A stretch of DNA of 64,000 nt from Pseudomonas asiatica (GTDB taxonomy: Bacteria > Pseudomonadota > Gammaproteobacteria > Pseudomonadales > Pseudomonadaceae), in assembly GCF_009932335.1 (NCBI RefSeq), contig NZ_BLJF01000003.1, positions 744,001 to 808,000 on the forward strand, read 5' to 3'. A program made the translations under genes and the position numbers. The number at the start of each line of letters is the position of its first letter. The stretch's first letter is position 1. The notes beneath the pieces are model-generated. The model worked only from the letters and a program-made list of their open reading frames with translations. It was not told where the DNA came from and made no database searches. Shown here piece after piece: positions 1-8,800 of the stretch.

Positions 1-2849
1 AGGCGGTCCGGGCAGCCCAGGCGACTTTCGGCCATGGCACCCTTGAGCATTTCGATCACGCGGTCGGCGGAGTCTTCCTGCAGGCACAGCACGCGCAGTG
101 CCGAGCAACGCTGGCCGGCGCTGTCGAAGGCCGAGGACACCACATCGATCACCACCTGTTCGGTCAGTGCCGAGGAGTCGACGATCATCGCGTTCTGGCC
201 GCCGGTTTCGGCGATCAGCGGGATCGGGCGGCCCTGGTTGTCCAGGCGGCCGGCGACGTTGCGCTGCAGCAGGCGGGCCACTTCAGTGGAACCGGTGAAC
301 ATCACGCCCTTGACGCGCTCGTCACCCACCAGGCCGGCACCGACGGTTTCACCGCGGCCAGGCAGCAGCTGCAGCACGCCTTCAGGAATGCCGGCTTCCA
401 GCAGGAGGCGCACGGCCTGGGCAGCGATCAGCGGGGTTTGCTCGGCCGGCTTGGCCAGTACGGGGTTGCCGGCGGCGAGCGCTGCGGCTACCTGGCCGGT
501 GAAGATCGCCAGCGGGAAGTTCCACGGGCTGATGCACACCACTGGGCCCAGCGGGCGGTGGGCGTCGTTGCTGAAGTCGTTGCGTGCCTGCACCGCGTAG
601 TAGCGCAGGAAGTCCACGGCTTCACGCACTTCGGCGATGGCGTTGGCGAAGGTCTTGCCGGCTTCGCGGATGAGCAGGCCCATCAGCGGCTGGATTTCGG
701 CCTCCATCAGGTCGGCGGTGCGTTCCAGAATGGCGGCGCGCTCGGCAGGCGGGGTGGCCTGCCAGATCGGAGCGGCATTCAGTGCGCACTGGATGGCGTT
801 GTCGACGTCGGCGACCGTGGCTTCCTGAACATGGCCGACCACGTCGCGGTGGTCCGCCGGGTTCAGGACCGGTGCGGCGGTGCCTTCGCTGGCAGCGCAG
901 GCCAGCAGTGGCGTGGCTTTCCAGTCGTTGTGGGCGGTGGCCAGCATGGCGCAGGACAGCGATGCCAGGCGGTGTTCGTTGGCCATGTCGATGCCGGCCG
1001 AGTTGGCCCGCTCGCTGCCATACAGCTCACGCGGCAGCGGGATGCGTGGGTGCGGCAGGCCGATGCTGCCTTCCTGGGTGCCCATGCGCTCGATGCTGGC
1101 GACCGGGTCGGCGACCAGTTCCTGGATGGAGATCGAGTGGTCGGCGATGCGGTTGACGAACGAGGTGTTGGCGCCGTTTTCCAGCAGGCGACGCACCAGG
1201 TAGGCCAGCAGCGTTTCGTGGGTGCCGACCGGTGCATAGACGCGGCACGGACGGTTCAGCTTGCCTTCGGAAATCTTGCCGACCACCTGCTCGTACAGTG
1301 GCTCGCCCATGCCGTGCAGGCACTGGAACTCGTACTGGCCCGGGTAGTAGTTCTGACCGGCAATGTGGTAGATGGCCGACAGGGTGTGGGCGTTGTGGGT
1401 GGCGAACTGCGGGTAGATGGCTTCTGGCACGGCCAGCAGCTTGCGGGCGCAGGCAACGTAGGACACGTCGGTGTACACCTTGCGGGTGTAGACCGGGTAG
1501 CCTTCCAGGCCTTCGACCTGGGCGCGCTTGATTTCGCTGTCCCAGTAGGCGCCTTTCACCAGGCGGATCATCAGGCGGTGGCGGCTGCGCTTGGCCAGGT
1601 CGATGACATAGTCGATCACATACGGGCAGCGCTTCTGGTAGGCCTGGATGACGAAGCCGATACCATTCCAGCCGGCCAGAGAAGGCTCGAAGCACAGGCG
1701 CTCGAGCAGGTCGAGCGACAGCTCCAGGCGGTCGGCTTCTTCGGCGTCGATGTTCAGGCCGATGTCGTATTGCTTGGCCAGCAGGGTCAGCGACAGCAGG
1801 CGCGGGTACAGCTCTTCCATCACGCGCTCGTACTGGGCGCGGCTGTAGCGCGGGTGCAGCGCCGACAGCTTGATCGAGATGCCCGGGCCTTCATAGATGC
1901 CACGGCCATGGGAGGCCTTGCCGATCGAGTGGATGGCCTGCTCGTAGGACGCCAGGTACTTCTGTGCGTCGTGCTCGGTCAGTGCGGCTTCGCCGAGCAT
2001 GTCGTAGGAATAGCGGAAGCCCTTGGACTCGAAGCGGCTGGCATTGGCCAGGGCTTCGGCGATGGTTTCGCCGGTGACGAACTGCTCGCCCATCAGGCGC
2101 ATGGCCATGTCGACGCCCTTGCGGATCATCGGCTCGCCGCTCTTGCCGATGATGCGGGTGAGCGAGGAGGTGAGGCCGGATTCGTTGTGGGTAGACACCA
2201 GCTTGCCGGTCAGCAGCAGGCCCCAGGTGGCGGCGTTGACGAACAGCGACGGGCTGTTGCCCAGGTGCGGCTGCCAGTTGCCGGTGCTGATCTTGTCGCG
2301 GATCAGCGCGTCACGGGTGCCCTTGTCGGGGATGCGCAGCAGGGCTTCGGCCAGGCACATCAGTGCCACGCCTTCCTGGGACGACAGCGAGAATTCCTGC
2401 AGCAGGCCCTGAACGATGCCGGCACGACCGCCAGCGCTCTTCTGGTTACGCAGTTTTTCGGCGATGCCGGCGGCCATCTTGTTGGTCGCTTCGGCCAGCG
2501 GGGCGCTCAGGCGCGCCTGCTCCAGCAGCATCGGTACCACTTCCTGTTCGGGGCGGCGGTAGGCGGCGGTGATCGCCGAGCGCAGCACCGACTGCGGCAG
2601 GATGCTCTCGGCGAACTCGAGGAAGCACTGGTGGCTGTGGTCGGGCTGGACCTCTCCGGCATCGTCGGCCAGGTTGCTGGCATGGCCGTTGAGTTCGGTC
2701 AGGGTGGCACCACCCTCGAGCTTCTCCAGGTAGTTGAAGATCGCTTGCTTGATCAACCAGTGCGGGGTGCGGTCAATCGACTGCGCAGCTGCCTTGAGTC
2801 GCTCACGGGTCGGGTCATCGAGTTTGACCCCAAGGGTGGTCGTCGCCAT
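1..2849 (-). CDS. putA: Bifunctional proline dehydrogenase / glutamate-semialdehyde dehydrogenase and put repressor PutA (3' end cut)
   Basis: Trifunctional PutA oxidises proline to P5C at an FAD site, then to glutamate with NAD, and represses the put genes when proline is low. The start is ATG at 2849; the frame stays open to the window edge, giving about 949 of an expected ~1,300 residues. The N-terminus (MATTTLGVKLDDPTRERLKA) is the ribbon-helix-helix DNA-binding domain, so this is the autoregulating form of PutA. The proline dehydrogenase barrel follows in the middle of the protein. The aldehyde dehydrogenase part then begins, and its catalytic cysteine is visible in GQRCSALR at about Cys915 (bases 105-107). 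Divergent from putP across a gap full of GTTGCA boxes. The remaining ALDH residues and C-terminal domain lie outside the window. Confidence 0.96.
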   Translation of the reverse strand, partial: MATTTLGVKLDDPTRERLKAAAQSIDRTPHWLIKQAIFNYLEKLEGGATLTELNGHASNLADDAGEVQPDHSHQCFLEFAESILPQSVLRSAITAAYRRPEQEVVPMLLEQARLSAPLAEATNKMAAGIAEKLRNQKSAGGRAGIVQGLLQEFSLSSQEGVALMCLAEALLRIPDKGTRDALIRDKISTGNWQPHLGNSPSLFVNAATWGLLLTGKLVSTHNESGLTSSLTRIIGKSGEPMIRKGVDMAMRLMGEQFVTGETIAEALANASRFESKGFRYSYDMLGEAALTEHDAQKYLASYEQAIHSIGKASHGRGIYEGPGISIKLSALHPRYSRAQYERVMEELYPRLLSLTLLAKQYDIGLNIDAEEADRLELSLDLLERLCFEPSLAGWNGIGFVIQAYQKRCPYVIDYVIDLAKRSRHRLMIRLVKGAYWDSEIKRAQVEGLEGYPVYTRKVYTDVSYVACARKLLAVPEAIYPQFATHNAHTLSAIYHIAGQNYYPGQYEFQCLHGMGEPLYEQVVGKISEGKLNRPCRVYAPVGTHETLLAYLVRRLLENGANTSFVNRIADHSISIQELVADPVASIERMGTQEGSIGLPHPRIPLPRELYGSERANSAGIDMANEHRLASLSCAMLATAHNDWKATPLLACAASEGTAAPVLNPADHRDVVGHVQEATVADVDNAIQCALNAAPIWQATPPAERAAILERTADLMEAEIQPLMGLLIREAGKTFANAIAEVREAVDFLRYYAVQARNDFSNDAHRPLGPVVCISPWNFPLAIFTGQVAAALAAGNPVLAKPAEQTPLIAAQAVRLLLEAGIPEGVLQLLPGRGETVGAGLVGDERVKGVMFTGSTEVARLLQRNVAGRLDNQGRPIPLIAETGGQNAMIVDSSALTEQVVIDVVSSAFDSAGQRCSALRVLCLQEDSADRVIEMLKGAMAESRLGCPDR

Positions 2850-2916
2850 TTCTTATCCTCGTTATTGCCACGGTTGTGGCCTAAGCTGGCGCCAAGAGTA
2901 GCTGTAGGACAATTCG

Positions 2917-3155
2917 GGTGCAACCAGGTGCAACCCGAATTTTTCATGGAAAAGGTGCAACTCGTCCGACCGTCATTTCCATGCCCGGAAAAGGGTCGTT
3001 TTCGGTGCGTTTTATTCTGAAAAGCGAGGTTGTTGCTCCCAAAAGGAGCAAAAAATCAGATTTGTCTGAAAATGCACGAGAAGGTGCAACTTGCAAATGA
3101 AAAATGGTTGCACCCGCTTTGCGTTGTTGCATAGGATTCGCCGCCTGGGTGCAAC
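2917..3155. promoter_or_regulatory. PutA operator array between putA and putP
   Basis: The 357-bp gap 2850-3206 holds no gene. It contains seven exact GTTGCA/TGCAAC boxes, at 2919-2924, 2929-2934, 2956-2961, 3085-3090, 3107-3112, 3126-3131 and 3150-3155. GTTGCA is the core recognised by the PutA ribbon-helix-helix domain in E. coli. Two clusters are seen, three boxes near putA and four near putP. The first two boxes sit inside a larger inverted repeat (ATTCGGGT at 2912-2919, ACCCGAAT at 2933-2940). A second inverted repeat, TTGCTCC/GGAGCAA at 3033-3051, lies between the clusters. PutA binding at each box is inferred. Confidence 0.8.
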
Positions 3156-3206
3156 CGCCATGGCTGCGGTTGTGCATGACATAAAAACAAACGCCAGGGC
3201 ACACGC

Positions 3207-4685
3207 ATGGGCAATCCACTAACGATCACTTTCGTGGTCTATATCGCGGCAATGGTGCTGATCGGCTTCGCCGCCTATCGCTCCACCAATAACCTTTCCG
3301 ACTACATCCTCGGCGGCCGCAGCCTGGGTAGCGTGGTCACCGCGCTTTCCGCCGGCGCTTCCGACATGAGCGGCTGGCTGCTGATGGGCCTGCCGGGCGC
3401 CATCTACTTCTCAGGCTTGTCCGAAGCCTGGATTGCCATCGGCCTGACCGTCGGCGCCTACCTGAACTGGTTGTTCGTCGCTGGTCGTCTGCGCGTGCAG
3501 ACCGAGCACAACGGCGATGCACTGACGCTGCCGGACTACTTCTCCAGCCGCTTCGAAGACAACAGCGGCGTGCTGCGGATCATCTCGGCCATCGTGATCC
3601 TGGTGTTCTTCACCATCTACTGCGCCTCCGGCATCGTTGCCGGTGCCCGTCTGTTCGAGAGCACCTTCGGCATGCCGTACGAAACCGCCCTGTGGGCCGG
3701 TGCCGCTGCAACCATCGCCTACACCTTCGTCGGTGGTTTCCTGGCGGTGAGCTGGACCGATACCGTGCAGGCTTCGCTGATGATCTTTGCGCTGATCCTC
3801 ACCCCGGTGATCGTGCTGATCTCCACTGGCGGCTTCGATACCACCTTCGCTGCCATAGATGCGGTCAACCCGGCCAACTTCGACATGCTCAAGGGCGCCA
3901 CCTTCATCGGCATCATCTCGCTGATGGGCTGGGGGCTGGGCTACTTCGGCCAGCCGCATATCCTGGCGCGTTTCATGGCCGCCGACTCGGTGAAGTCGAT
4001 CGCCAACGCCCGCCGTATCTCCATGACCTGGATGATCCTGTGCCTGGCCGGTACCTGCGCCGTGGGCTTCTTCGGCATCGCCTACTTCTCGGCGCACCCT
4101 GATCTGGCGGGCCCGGTCACCGAGAACCACGAGCGTGTGTTCATCGAGCTGGCCAAGATCCTGTTCAACCCATGGATCGCCGGTGTACTGCTGTCGGCCA
4201 TCCTGGCGGCGGTGATGAGTACCCTGAGCTGCCAGCTGCTGGTGTGCTCCAGCGCCCTGACCGAAGACTTCTACAAGTCCTTCCTGCGCAAGAACGCTTC
4301 GCAGGTCGAACTGGTGTGGGTCGGCCGCCTGATGGTGCTGGCCGTCGCCCTGATCGCCATCGCCATGGCCTCCAACCCGGAAAACCGCGTGCTGGGCCTG
4401 GTGGCTTACGCCTGGGCCGGCTTCGGTGCTGCCTTTGGTCCGGTGGTGCTGATTTCGGTGCTGTGGAAAGGCATGACCCGTAACGGCGCACTGGCCGGTA
4501 TCGTGGTGGGTGCACTGACCGTGATCCTGTGGAAGAACTTCGACACCCTCGGGCTGTACGAAATCATCCCGGGCTTCCTGTTCGCCAGCATCGCCATCTT
4601 CGTGGTGAGCAAGCTGGGCAGCCCGTCGCAGGCAATGGTCAAGCGTTTCGAGACTGCTGATGCGGCGTATCACGCTGACAAGTAA
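3207..4685 (+). CDS. putP: Sodium/proline symporter PutP
   Basis: Inner-membrane Na+/proline symporter of the solute:sodium symporter family, importing proline for PutA. The protein is 492 aa, close to the usual length, and is a succession of hydrophobic helices. Family signatures include the N-terminal SDYILGGRSLG and the segment GASDMSGWLLMGLPGA, which forms the sodium/proline site in PutP. The start is ATG at 3207, about 10 nt after CAGGG. Divergently transcribed from putA and expected to be repressed by PutA through the shared operator array. A REP pair follows the stop codon. Confidence 0.95.
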   Translation: MGNPLTITFVVYIAAMVLIGFAAYRSTNNLSDYILGGRSLGSVVTALSAGASDMSGWLLMGLPGAIYFSGLSEAWIAIGLTVGAYLNWLFVAGRLRVQTEHNGDALTLPDYFSSRFEDNSGVLRIISAIVILVFFTIYCASGIVAGARLFESTFGMPYETALWAGAAATIAYTFVGGFLAVSWTDTVQASLMIFALILTPVIVLISTGGFDTTFAAIDAVNPANFDMLKGATFIGIISLMGWGLGYFGQPHILARFMAADSVKSIANARRISMTWMILCLAGTCAVGFFGIAYFSAHPDLAGPVTENHERVFIELAKILFNPWIAGVLLSAILAAVMSTLSCQLLVCSSALTEDFYKSFLRKNASQVELVWVGRLMVLAVALIAIAMASNPENRVLGLVAYAWAGFGAAFGPVVLISVLWKGMTRNGALAGIVVGALTVILWKNFDTLGLYEIIPGFLFASIAIFVVSKLGSPSQAMVKRFETADAAYHADK

Positions 4686-4697
4686 TACCCGTTGAGT

Positions 4698-4806
4698 CGG
4701 CGGCGCCTGTTTCGCGGGTGAGCCCGCTCCCACAGGGATTGCACAGAACTCAAATTCTGTGAGGTGCCTGTGGAAGCGGGTTTACCCGCGAAACAGGCGC
4801 CGCCGA
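4698..4806. repeat. Inverted pair of 35-bp-type REP elements (family A)
   Basis: Two facing copies at about 4703-4737 and 4767-4804 share a core of the form CGCGGGT-n-ACCCGC flanked by a CCACAGG end. The arms extend outward as CGGCGGCGCCTGTTTCGCGG and its complement, so the RNA could fold into one long hairpin. It lies between putP and rlmJ, where it may act as a terminator or mRNA stabiliser. The core matches the P. putida REP described in the literature. Confidence 0.88.
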
Positions 4807-4871
4807 TCAGCAGCCAGGCCCTGACTCCGCCTGCAAGGCAAGGTAAACTTGCCACCCCCGCAGGAGTTGCC

Positions 4872-5708
4872 ATGAACTATCGTCACGCCTTCCACGCCGG
4901 CAACCACGCCGACGTCCTCAAACACATCGTGCTGACTCGCCTCATCGCCCTGATGTCGCGCAAGGAGCAGCCATTCGCCTACATCGATACCCACGCAGGG
5001 CTCGGTCTGTACGATCTGCAGGGCGACCAGGCAACCCGCACCGGCGAGTACCTGGAAGGTGTCGCCCGCCTATGGAATCGCGATGACCTGCCGGCCATGG
5101 CCGACGACTATCTGCGTATCATCAAGCGCCTGAATGCCGATGGCGAGCTGCGCTACTACCCCGGTTCGCCCGAGCTGGCTCGCCGCCTGATGCGCCAGCA
5201 GGACCGCGCCCTGCTCAACGAGAAGCATCCCGAAGACGGGCCGCTGCTCAAAGAGAACATGAAGAAAGACCCGCGCGTGTTCGTGCACCTGGGCGAAGGT
5301 TGGCATGTGCCGCGGGCCTTGCTGCCGGTGCAGGAAAAGCGCGCGATCATGTTGATCGACCCGCCGTTCGAACAGGCTGACGAGCTAAAGCGCTGCACTA
5401 CCGCCATGAAAGAGGCGATCGGCCGCATGCGCCAGACTGTCGCGGCCATCTGGTACCCGATCAAGGACCAGCGCTCGCTGACCCGCTTCTACCAGGACCT
5501 GACCAGCACCGGCGCACCGAAACTGCTGCGGGTCGAGTTGTATGTGCACCACCAGGACAGCCCGCAGGGGCTCAATGGCTCAGGTCTGGCCATCGCCAAC
5601 CCACCGTGGGGGTTGGAAGAAGAGCTCAAGGAGCTGCTGCCATGGCTGGCCAAAGAGCTGGCGCAAACCGCCGGCAGCTTCCGCATGGACTGGCTGATCG
5701 CTGAATAA
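4872..5708 (+). CDS. rlmJ: 23S rRNA (adenine2030-N6)-methyltransferase RlmJ
   Basis: SAM-dependent methyltransferase that methylates A2030 of 23S rRNA. The 278-aa protein begins MNYRHAFHAGNHADVLKH, the family signature, and carries the catalytic LIDPPFEQ motif (NPPY type) at about residue 162. The frame is open upstream to 4764, but that part translates the REP pair; ATG 4872 has a good GGAG site (CAGGAGTTGCC) and gives the usual N-terminus. Single-gene unit flanked on both sides by REP pairs. Confidence 0.93.
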   Translation: MNYRHAFHAGNHADVLKHIVLTRLIALMSRKEQPFAYIDTHAGLGLYDLQGDQATRTGEYLEGVARLWNRDDLPAMADDYLRIIKRLNADGELRYYPGSPELARRLMRQQDRALLNEKHPEDGPLLKENMKKDPRVFVHLGEGWHVPRALLPVQEKRAIMLIDPPFEQADELKRCTTAMKEAIGRMRQTVAAIWYPIKDQRSLTRFYQDLTSTGAPKLLRVELYVHHQDSPQGLNGSGLAIANPPWGLEEELKELLPWLAKELAQTAGSFRMDWLIAE

Positions 5709-5717
5709 TATTGCTTG

Positions 5718-5827
5718 CCTGTACCGGCCCCATCGCCGGCAAGCCAGCTCCCACAGGTACAGCGCGGGCCTCAAGGTCGGTGGTGTACCTGTGGGAGCTG
5801 GCTTGCCGGCGATGAGGCCAGTACAGG
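5718..5827. repeat. Inverted REP pair (family B)
   Basis: Facing copies at 5718-5760 and 5785-5827 with the core CATCGCCGGCAAGCCAGCTC and its complement. The two arms match nearly perfectly over about 40 bp, with a 24-bp loop. The same element recurs at 25288-25385. It separates rlmJ from the LPS locus. Confidence 0.88.
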
Positions 5828-5853
5828 TTGCCGCGTTGCGCACATGTTTGCGT

Positions 5854-5859
5854 TATAAT
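5854..5859 (+). promoter_or_regulatory. Probable promoter -10 box of the LPS carbamoyltransferase operon
   Basis: A perfect TATAAT hexamer lies 70 bp before the start codon and just after the REP pair. No well-spaced -35 hexamer was found (TTGCCG at 5828 is 20 bp away), so only the -10 is called. It would start a transcript running through the overlapping LPS genes. Confidence 0.4.
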
Positions 5860-5928
5860 CCCGCTCTTTAGCCGCCACCCGCCCAAGAGGCCGCTGGCGC
5901 ATTTCTACCGAATGAAGAGGCTAATCCC

Positions 5929-7686
5929 TTGGCATTGACGATTCTTGGCCTGTCCGGCGCCCTTAGCCATGACCCTTCCGCGGCCTTGTACATTGACGGC
6001 AAACTGATTGCCGCCGCCGAAGAAGAGCGCTTCGTGCGTGACAAGCATGCGAAGAACCGCATGCCCTACGAGTCGGCGAAGTTCTGCCTGGAACAGGCTG
6101 GCATCAAGCCATCCGACGTCGACGTGGTAGCCATCCCGTTCGCCCCGATCAGCCTGTTCGGCAAGGCGCGCTGGCATTATGCCAAGCGCTACTGGTACGC
6201 CCCGGATCGCGCCCTCGACGCTATTCTGATGGGCAACCGTCGCTACAAGCGCTACCGCAAGAAGATCGTCTGGTGCCTGGAGCAACTGGGCTTCGACCCG
6301 AAAAAGGTGAAGATCGAGCCCGTCGAGCACCACCTGGCCCATGCCTCCAGTGCCTACCACTGCTCGGGGTTCAAGGAAAAAACCGCAATCCTCGGCATCG
6401 ACGGTAAGGGCGAATACGCCACCACCTTCTTTGGCTACGGCGAAAACGGCAAGATCCACAAGATCAAGGAATTCTTCGACCCGGACTCGCTTGGCGGCCT
6501 GTACGGCGCAATCACCGAGTTCCTCGGCTTCGAGATGCTCGATGGCGAGTTCAAGGTCATGGGCATGGCGCCGTATGGTGACGCCAGCAAGTACGACTTC
6601 TCGCGTCTGGCCAGCTTCGAAAACGGCGAACTGGTGATCAACACCGAATACGCCAACGTCATTGGCCTGCGCCGCTATAAAGAGAAGGGCAAGGGCTTCT
6701 ACTTTTCGCCGAAACTGATCGAGTGGCTGGGCCCCAAGCGCGAAGGGGACATCGCCGACGAGCCGTACATCCATTACGCGGCCAGCATGCAGGCACTGTT
6801 CGAAAAGATCGCCCTGCAGATGATCGACCACTACCTGGGCGACATCCTGCGTGAAACCGGCAAGCTGGCCTTTGCCGGCGGTTGCGCGCTGAACGTCAAG
6901 CTCAACCAGAAGATCATTGCCCGCCCAGACCTGAAAGAGCTGTTCGTTCAGCCGGCTTCCGGTGACGCCGGTACCGCCGTGGGTGCTGCCGCCTACGTTT
7001 CCCACGCTCGTGGCGTACCGGTCGAGAAGATGGAACACGTCTACCTCGGCCCTTCGTACTCCAACGAAGACGTGATCGCTGCCTGTGCCCGTCACCCGAA
7101 CGCACCGAAGTGGCGCAAGCTCGACGACATGCCGCAGCGCATCGCCAAAATCATGGTCGATGGCAACCCGGTGGCCTGGTTCCAGGGCCGCATGGAATTC
7201 GGCCCCCGTGCCCTGGGCGGCCGTTCGATCATTGGTTGCCCGAGCGTGCCGGGCGTAGCCGACCGCATCAACGAGCAGATCAAGTTCCGCGAACGCTGGA
7301 GACCTTTCTGCCCGTCGATGCTCGACACCGTCGCCCCGCAGATGATCAAGGTCGACCACCCGGCGCCGTTCATGACCTTCACCTTCGAAGTGGCTGAAGA
7401 GTGGAAGACCCGCGTGCCGGAAGTGGTCCACGAGGACGGCACTTCGCGTGCCCAGGTGCTCAAGCGCGAGTACAACCCGCGCTACTACGACATGATGAAG
7501 GCACTGGAAGACCTGACGGGCAACGGAGTGTCGCTAAACACCTCGCTGAACCGCCGTGGTGAACCGATGATCTGCTCGCCGACCGACGCCCTGAACATGT
7601 TCTTCGGCTCGGACCTGCAGTACCTGATCATGGAAGACATCCTGGTTGTGAAGGACGGCGCGGCCCCGTATGACCAGCCGCTCTGA
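5929..7686 (+). CDS. LPS-core carbamoyltransferase (NodU/CmcH family)
   Basis: Transfers a carbamoyl group from carbamoyl phosphate, through carbamoyl-AMP, to a sugar hydroxyl. Its position matches the P. aeruginosa PA5005 locus, whose product carbamoylates a core heptose. The 585-aa protein has an N-terminal Kae1-like domain with the metal-binding HHLAHASSAY (His134, His135, His138), GIDGKGEY, and GGCALNVKLN. The C-terminal YrdC-like domain has the hallmark GRMEFGPRALGGRS. The start is TTG at 5929 (MALTILGLSGALSHDPSAA) after GAAGAGG; the ATG at 5912 runs into a stop. Overlaps the next gene by 17 bp. Acceptor sugar is inferred from context. Confidence 0.88.
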   Translation: MALTILGLSGALSHDPSAALYIDGKLIAAAEEERFVRDKHAKNRMPYESAKFCLEQAGIKPSDVDVVAIPFAPISLFGKARWHYAKRYWYAPDRALDAILMGNRRYKRYRKKIVWCLEQLGFDPKKVKIEPVEHHLAHASSAYHCSGFKEKTAILGIDGKGEYATTFFGYGENGKIHKIKEFFDPDSLGGLYGAITEFLGFEMLDGEFKVMGMAPYGDASKYDFSRLASFENGELVINTEYANVIGLRRYKEKGKGFYFSPKLIEWLGPKREGDIADEPYIHYAASMQALFEKIALQMIDHYLGDILRETGKLAFAGGCALNVKLNQKIIARPDLKELFVQPASGDAGTAVGAAAYVSHARGVPVEKMEHVYLGPSYSNEDVIAACARHPNAPKWRKLDDMPQRIAKIMVDGNPVAWFQGRMEFGPRALGGRSIIGCPSVPGVADRINEQIKFRERWRPFCPSMLDTVAPQMIKVDHPAPFMTFTFEVAEEWKTRVPEVVHEDGTSRAQVLKREYNPRYYDMMKALEDLTGNGVSLNTSLNRRGEPMICSPTDALNMFFGSDLQYLIMEDILVVKDGAAPYDQPL

Positions 7687-8800
7687 ACCGCGCATCCTGC
7701 AGTTCTGCCATGGCTATGACGGGCCGTTCCTGGACTGCGCCCGTCAGTACGCCAGCCTGTTCCAGGGGCGTGGCTACCAGGTCACCACGGTGTTCCTCAC
7801 CGGCGCCGCCGACCCGCAGGTAGCGGCTGGCTGTGCGTCGGACGAGGTGCTGTTCCTGGAGTTCAGCTCCAAGGCTGTGCGCGGCCTGAAACTCGGCGCC
7901 ATCCGTGCATTGCGGCGGATCGCCGCCGAGCGCAATTTCGCCTTCTGCATCGCCCATCGCTTCAAGCCGATCTACGTGGCGTTGCTGGGCACCGGCTTGC
8001 CGGTGATCGGCGTGCACCATGCTTTCGGTGACTACGAGCGCAAGGGGCGACGCATCTTCGCCAACCTGTTCAGCAAACGCCTGAGCTTGCTGGGCGTGTC
8101 GGACGCAGTGCGTGACGACATGCGCCGCTGTCTGCCGCAGTGGCCGGCAGAGCGTATCCAGACCTTGTACAACCGCATCGACATCGACGCCCTGCAAGCG
8201 GCCCTGGTGCCACGCGCCGAGGCCCGTCAGGCCTTGGGGCTGGACGCACAGGCGTGGATTGTCGGTAACGTCGGGCGCCTGCACCCGGACAAGGACCAGG
8301 CCACCCTGCTGCGTGGCTTTGCCGAAGCGCTACCGGGGCTGCCGGCTGGCGCCCGCCTGGCAATCCTTGGCAAGGGGCGCCTGGAAGCCAGGCTCAAGGC
8401 CCTGGCCGCCGAGCTGGGCATTGCCGGGCAAGTGGACTTCCTTGGCCAGGTGCCGGATGCGCGCCGTTACTTCCAGGCATTCGACGTATTCGCCCTGAGC
8501 TCCGACCATGAGCCGTTCGGCATGGTCCTGCTCGAAGCCATGGTCGCCGGTGTGCCGGTACTGGCCACGGCCTGTGGTGGTGCCCGCGAAGTGGTGGAGG
8601 GTGTTGGCGTGCTGTTCCCTCTGGGCGATGCGGGGCAATTGGCCCAGGGCCTGAAACACATGGCTGTGCTCGATGGGCAGCAACGCCAGGCCTGTGCCGA
8701 GCACATGCTGCAGCGCCTGCGTGAACGCTTTTCCGACCAGGCGGTGCGCGAAGCATTCTGGCAACTGCCGCAAGTCCGCGCGTTGGTGGGGCAGGCCTGA
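7670..8800 (+). CDS. LPS-core glycosyltransferase, GT4 family (WapH-like)
   Basis: GT-B fold glycosyltransferase of 376 aa acting at the cytoplasmic face on the LPS core. The C-terminal Rossmann domain shows VGRLHPDKDQATLLRGFAEA, LAILGKGRLEARLKALA, and the donor-binding EX7E element in SDHEPFGMVLLEAMVAG. Position next to the carbamoyltransferase matches P. aeruginosa wapH (PA5004). The start ATG 7670 lies inside the end of the upstream gene (17-bp overlap), and its TGA overlaps the next ATG, so translation is probably coupled. The exact linkage is not visible from sequence. Confidence 0.82.
   Translation: MTSRSEPRILQFCHGYDGPFLDCARQYASLFQGRGYQVTTVFLTGAADPQVAAGCASDEVLFLEFSSKAVRGLKLGAIRALRRIAAERNFAFCIAHRFKPIYVALLGTGLPVIGVHHAFGDYERKGRRIFANLFSKRLSLLGVSDAVRDDMRRCLPQWPAERIQTLYNRIDIDALQAALVPRAEARQALGLDAQAWIVGNVGRLHPDKDQATLLRGFAEALPGLPAGARLAILGKGRLEARLKALAAELGIAGQVDFLGQVPDARRYFQAFDVFALSSDHEPFGMVLLEAMVAGVPVLATACGGAREVVEGVGVLFPLGDAGQLAQGLKHMAVLDGQQRQACAEHMLQRLRERFSDQAVREAFWQLPQVRALVGQA

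Noticed and set aside
438..3020. An 860-codon open frame on the plus strand antisense to putA
   Set aside because: High GC keeps the antisense frame open; the product is Gln/Val/Gly/Ala-rich without recognisable domains, while the minus strand encodes PutA with its full motifs.
3411..4733. A 440-codon antisense frame over putP
   Set aside because: Product is His/Gln/Gly/Asp-rich, the usual complement of a membrane-protein gene; no support.
4764..4871. N-terminal extension of RlmJ by 36 residues
   Set aside because: The extension translates the REP pair; the family N-terminus and a good ribosome site are at 4872.
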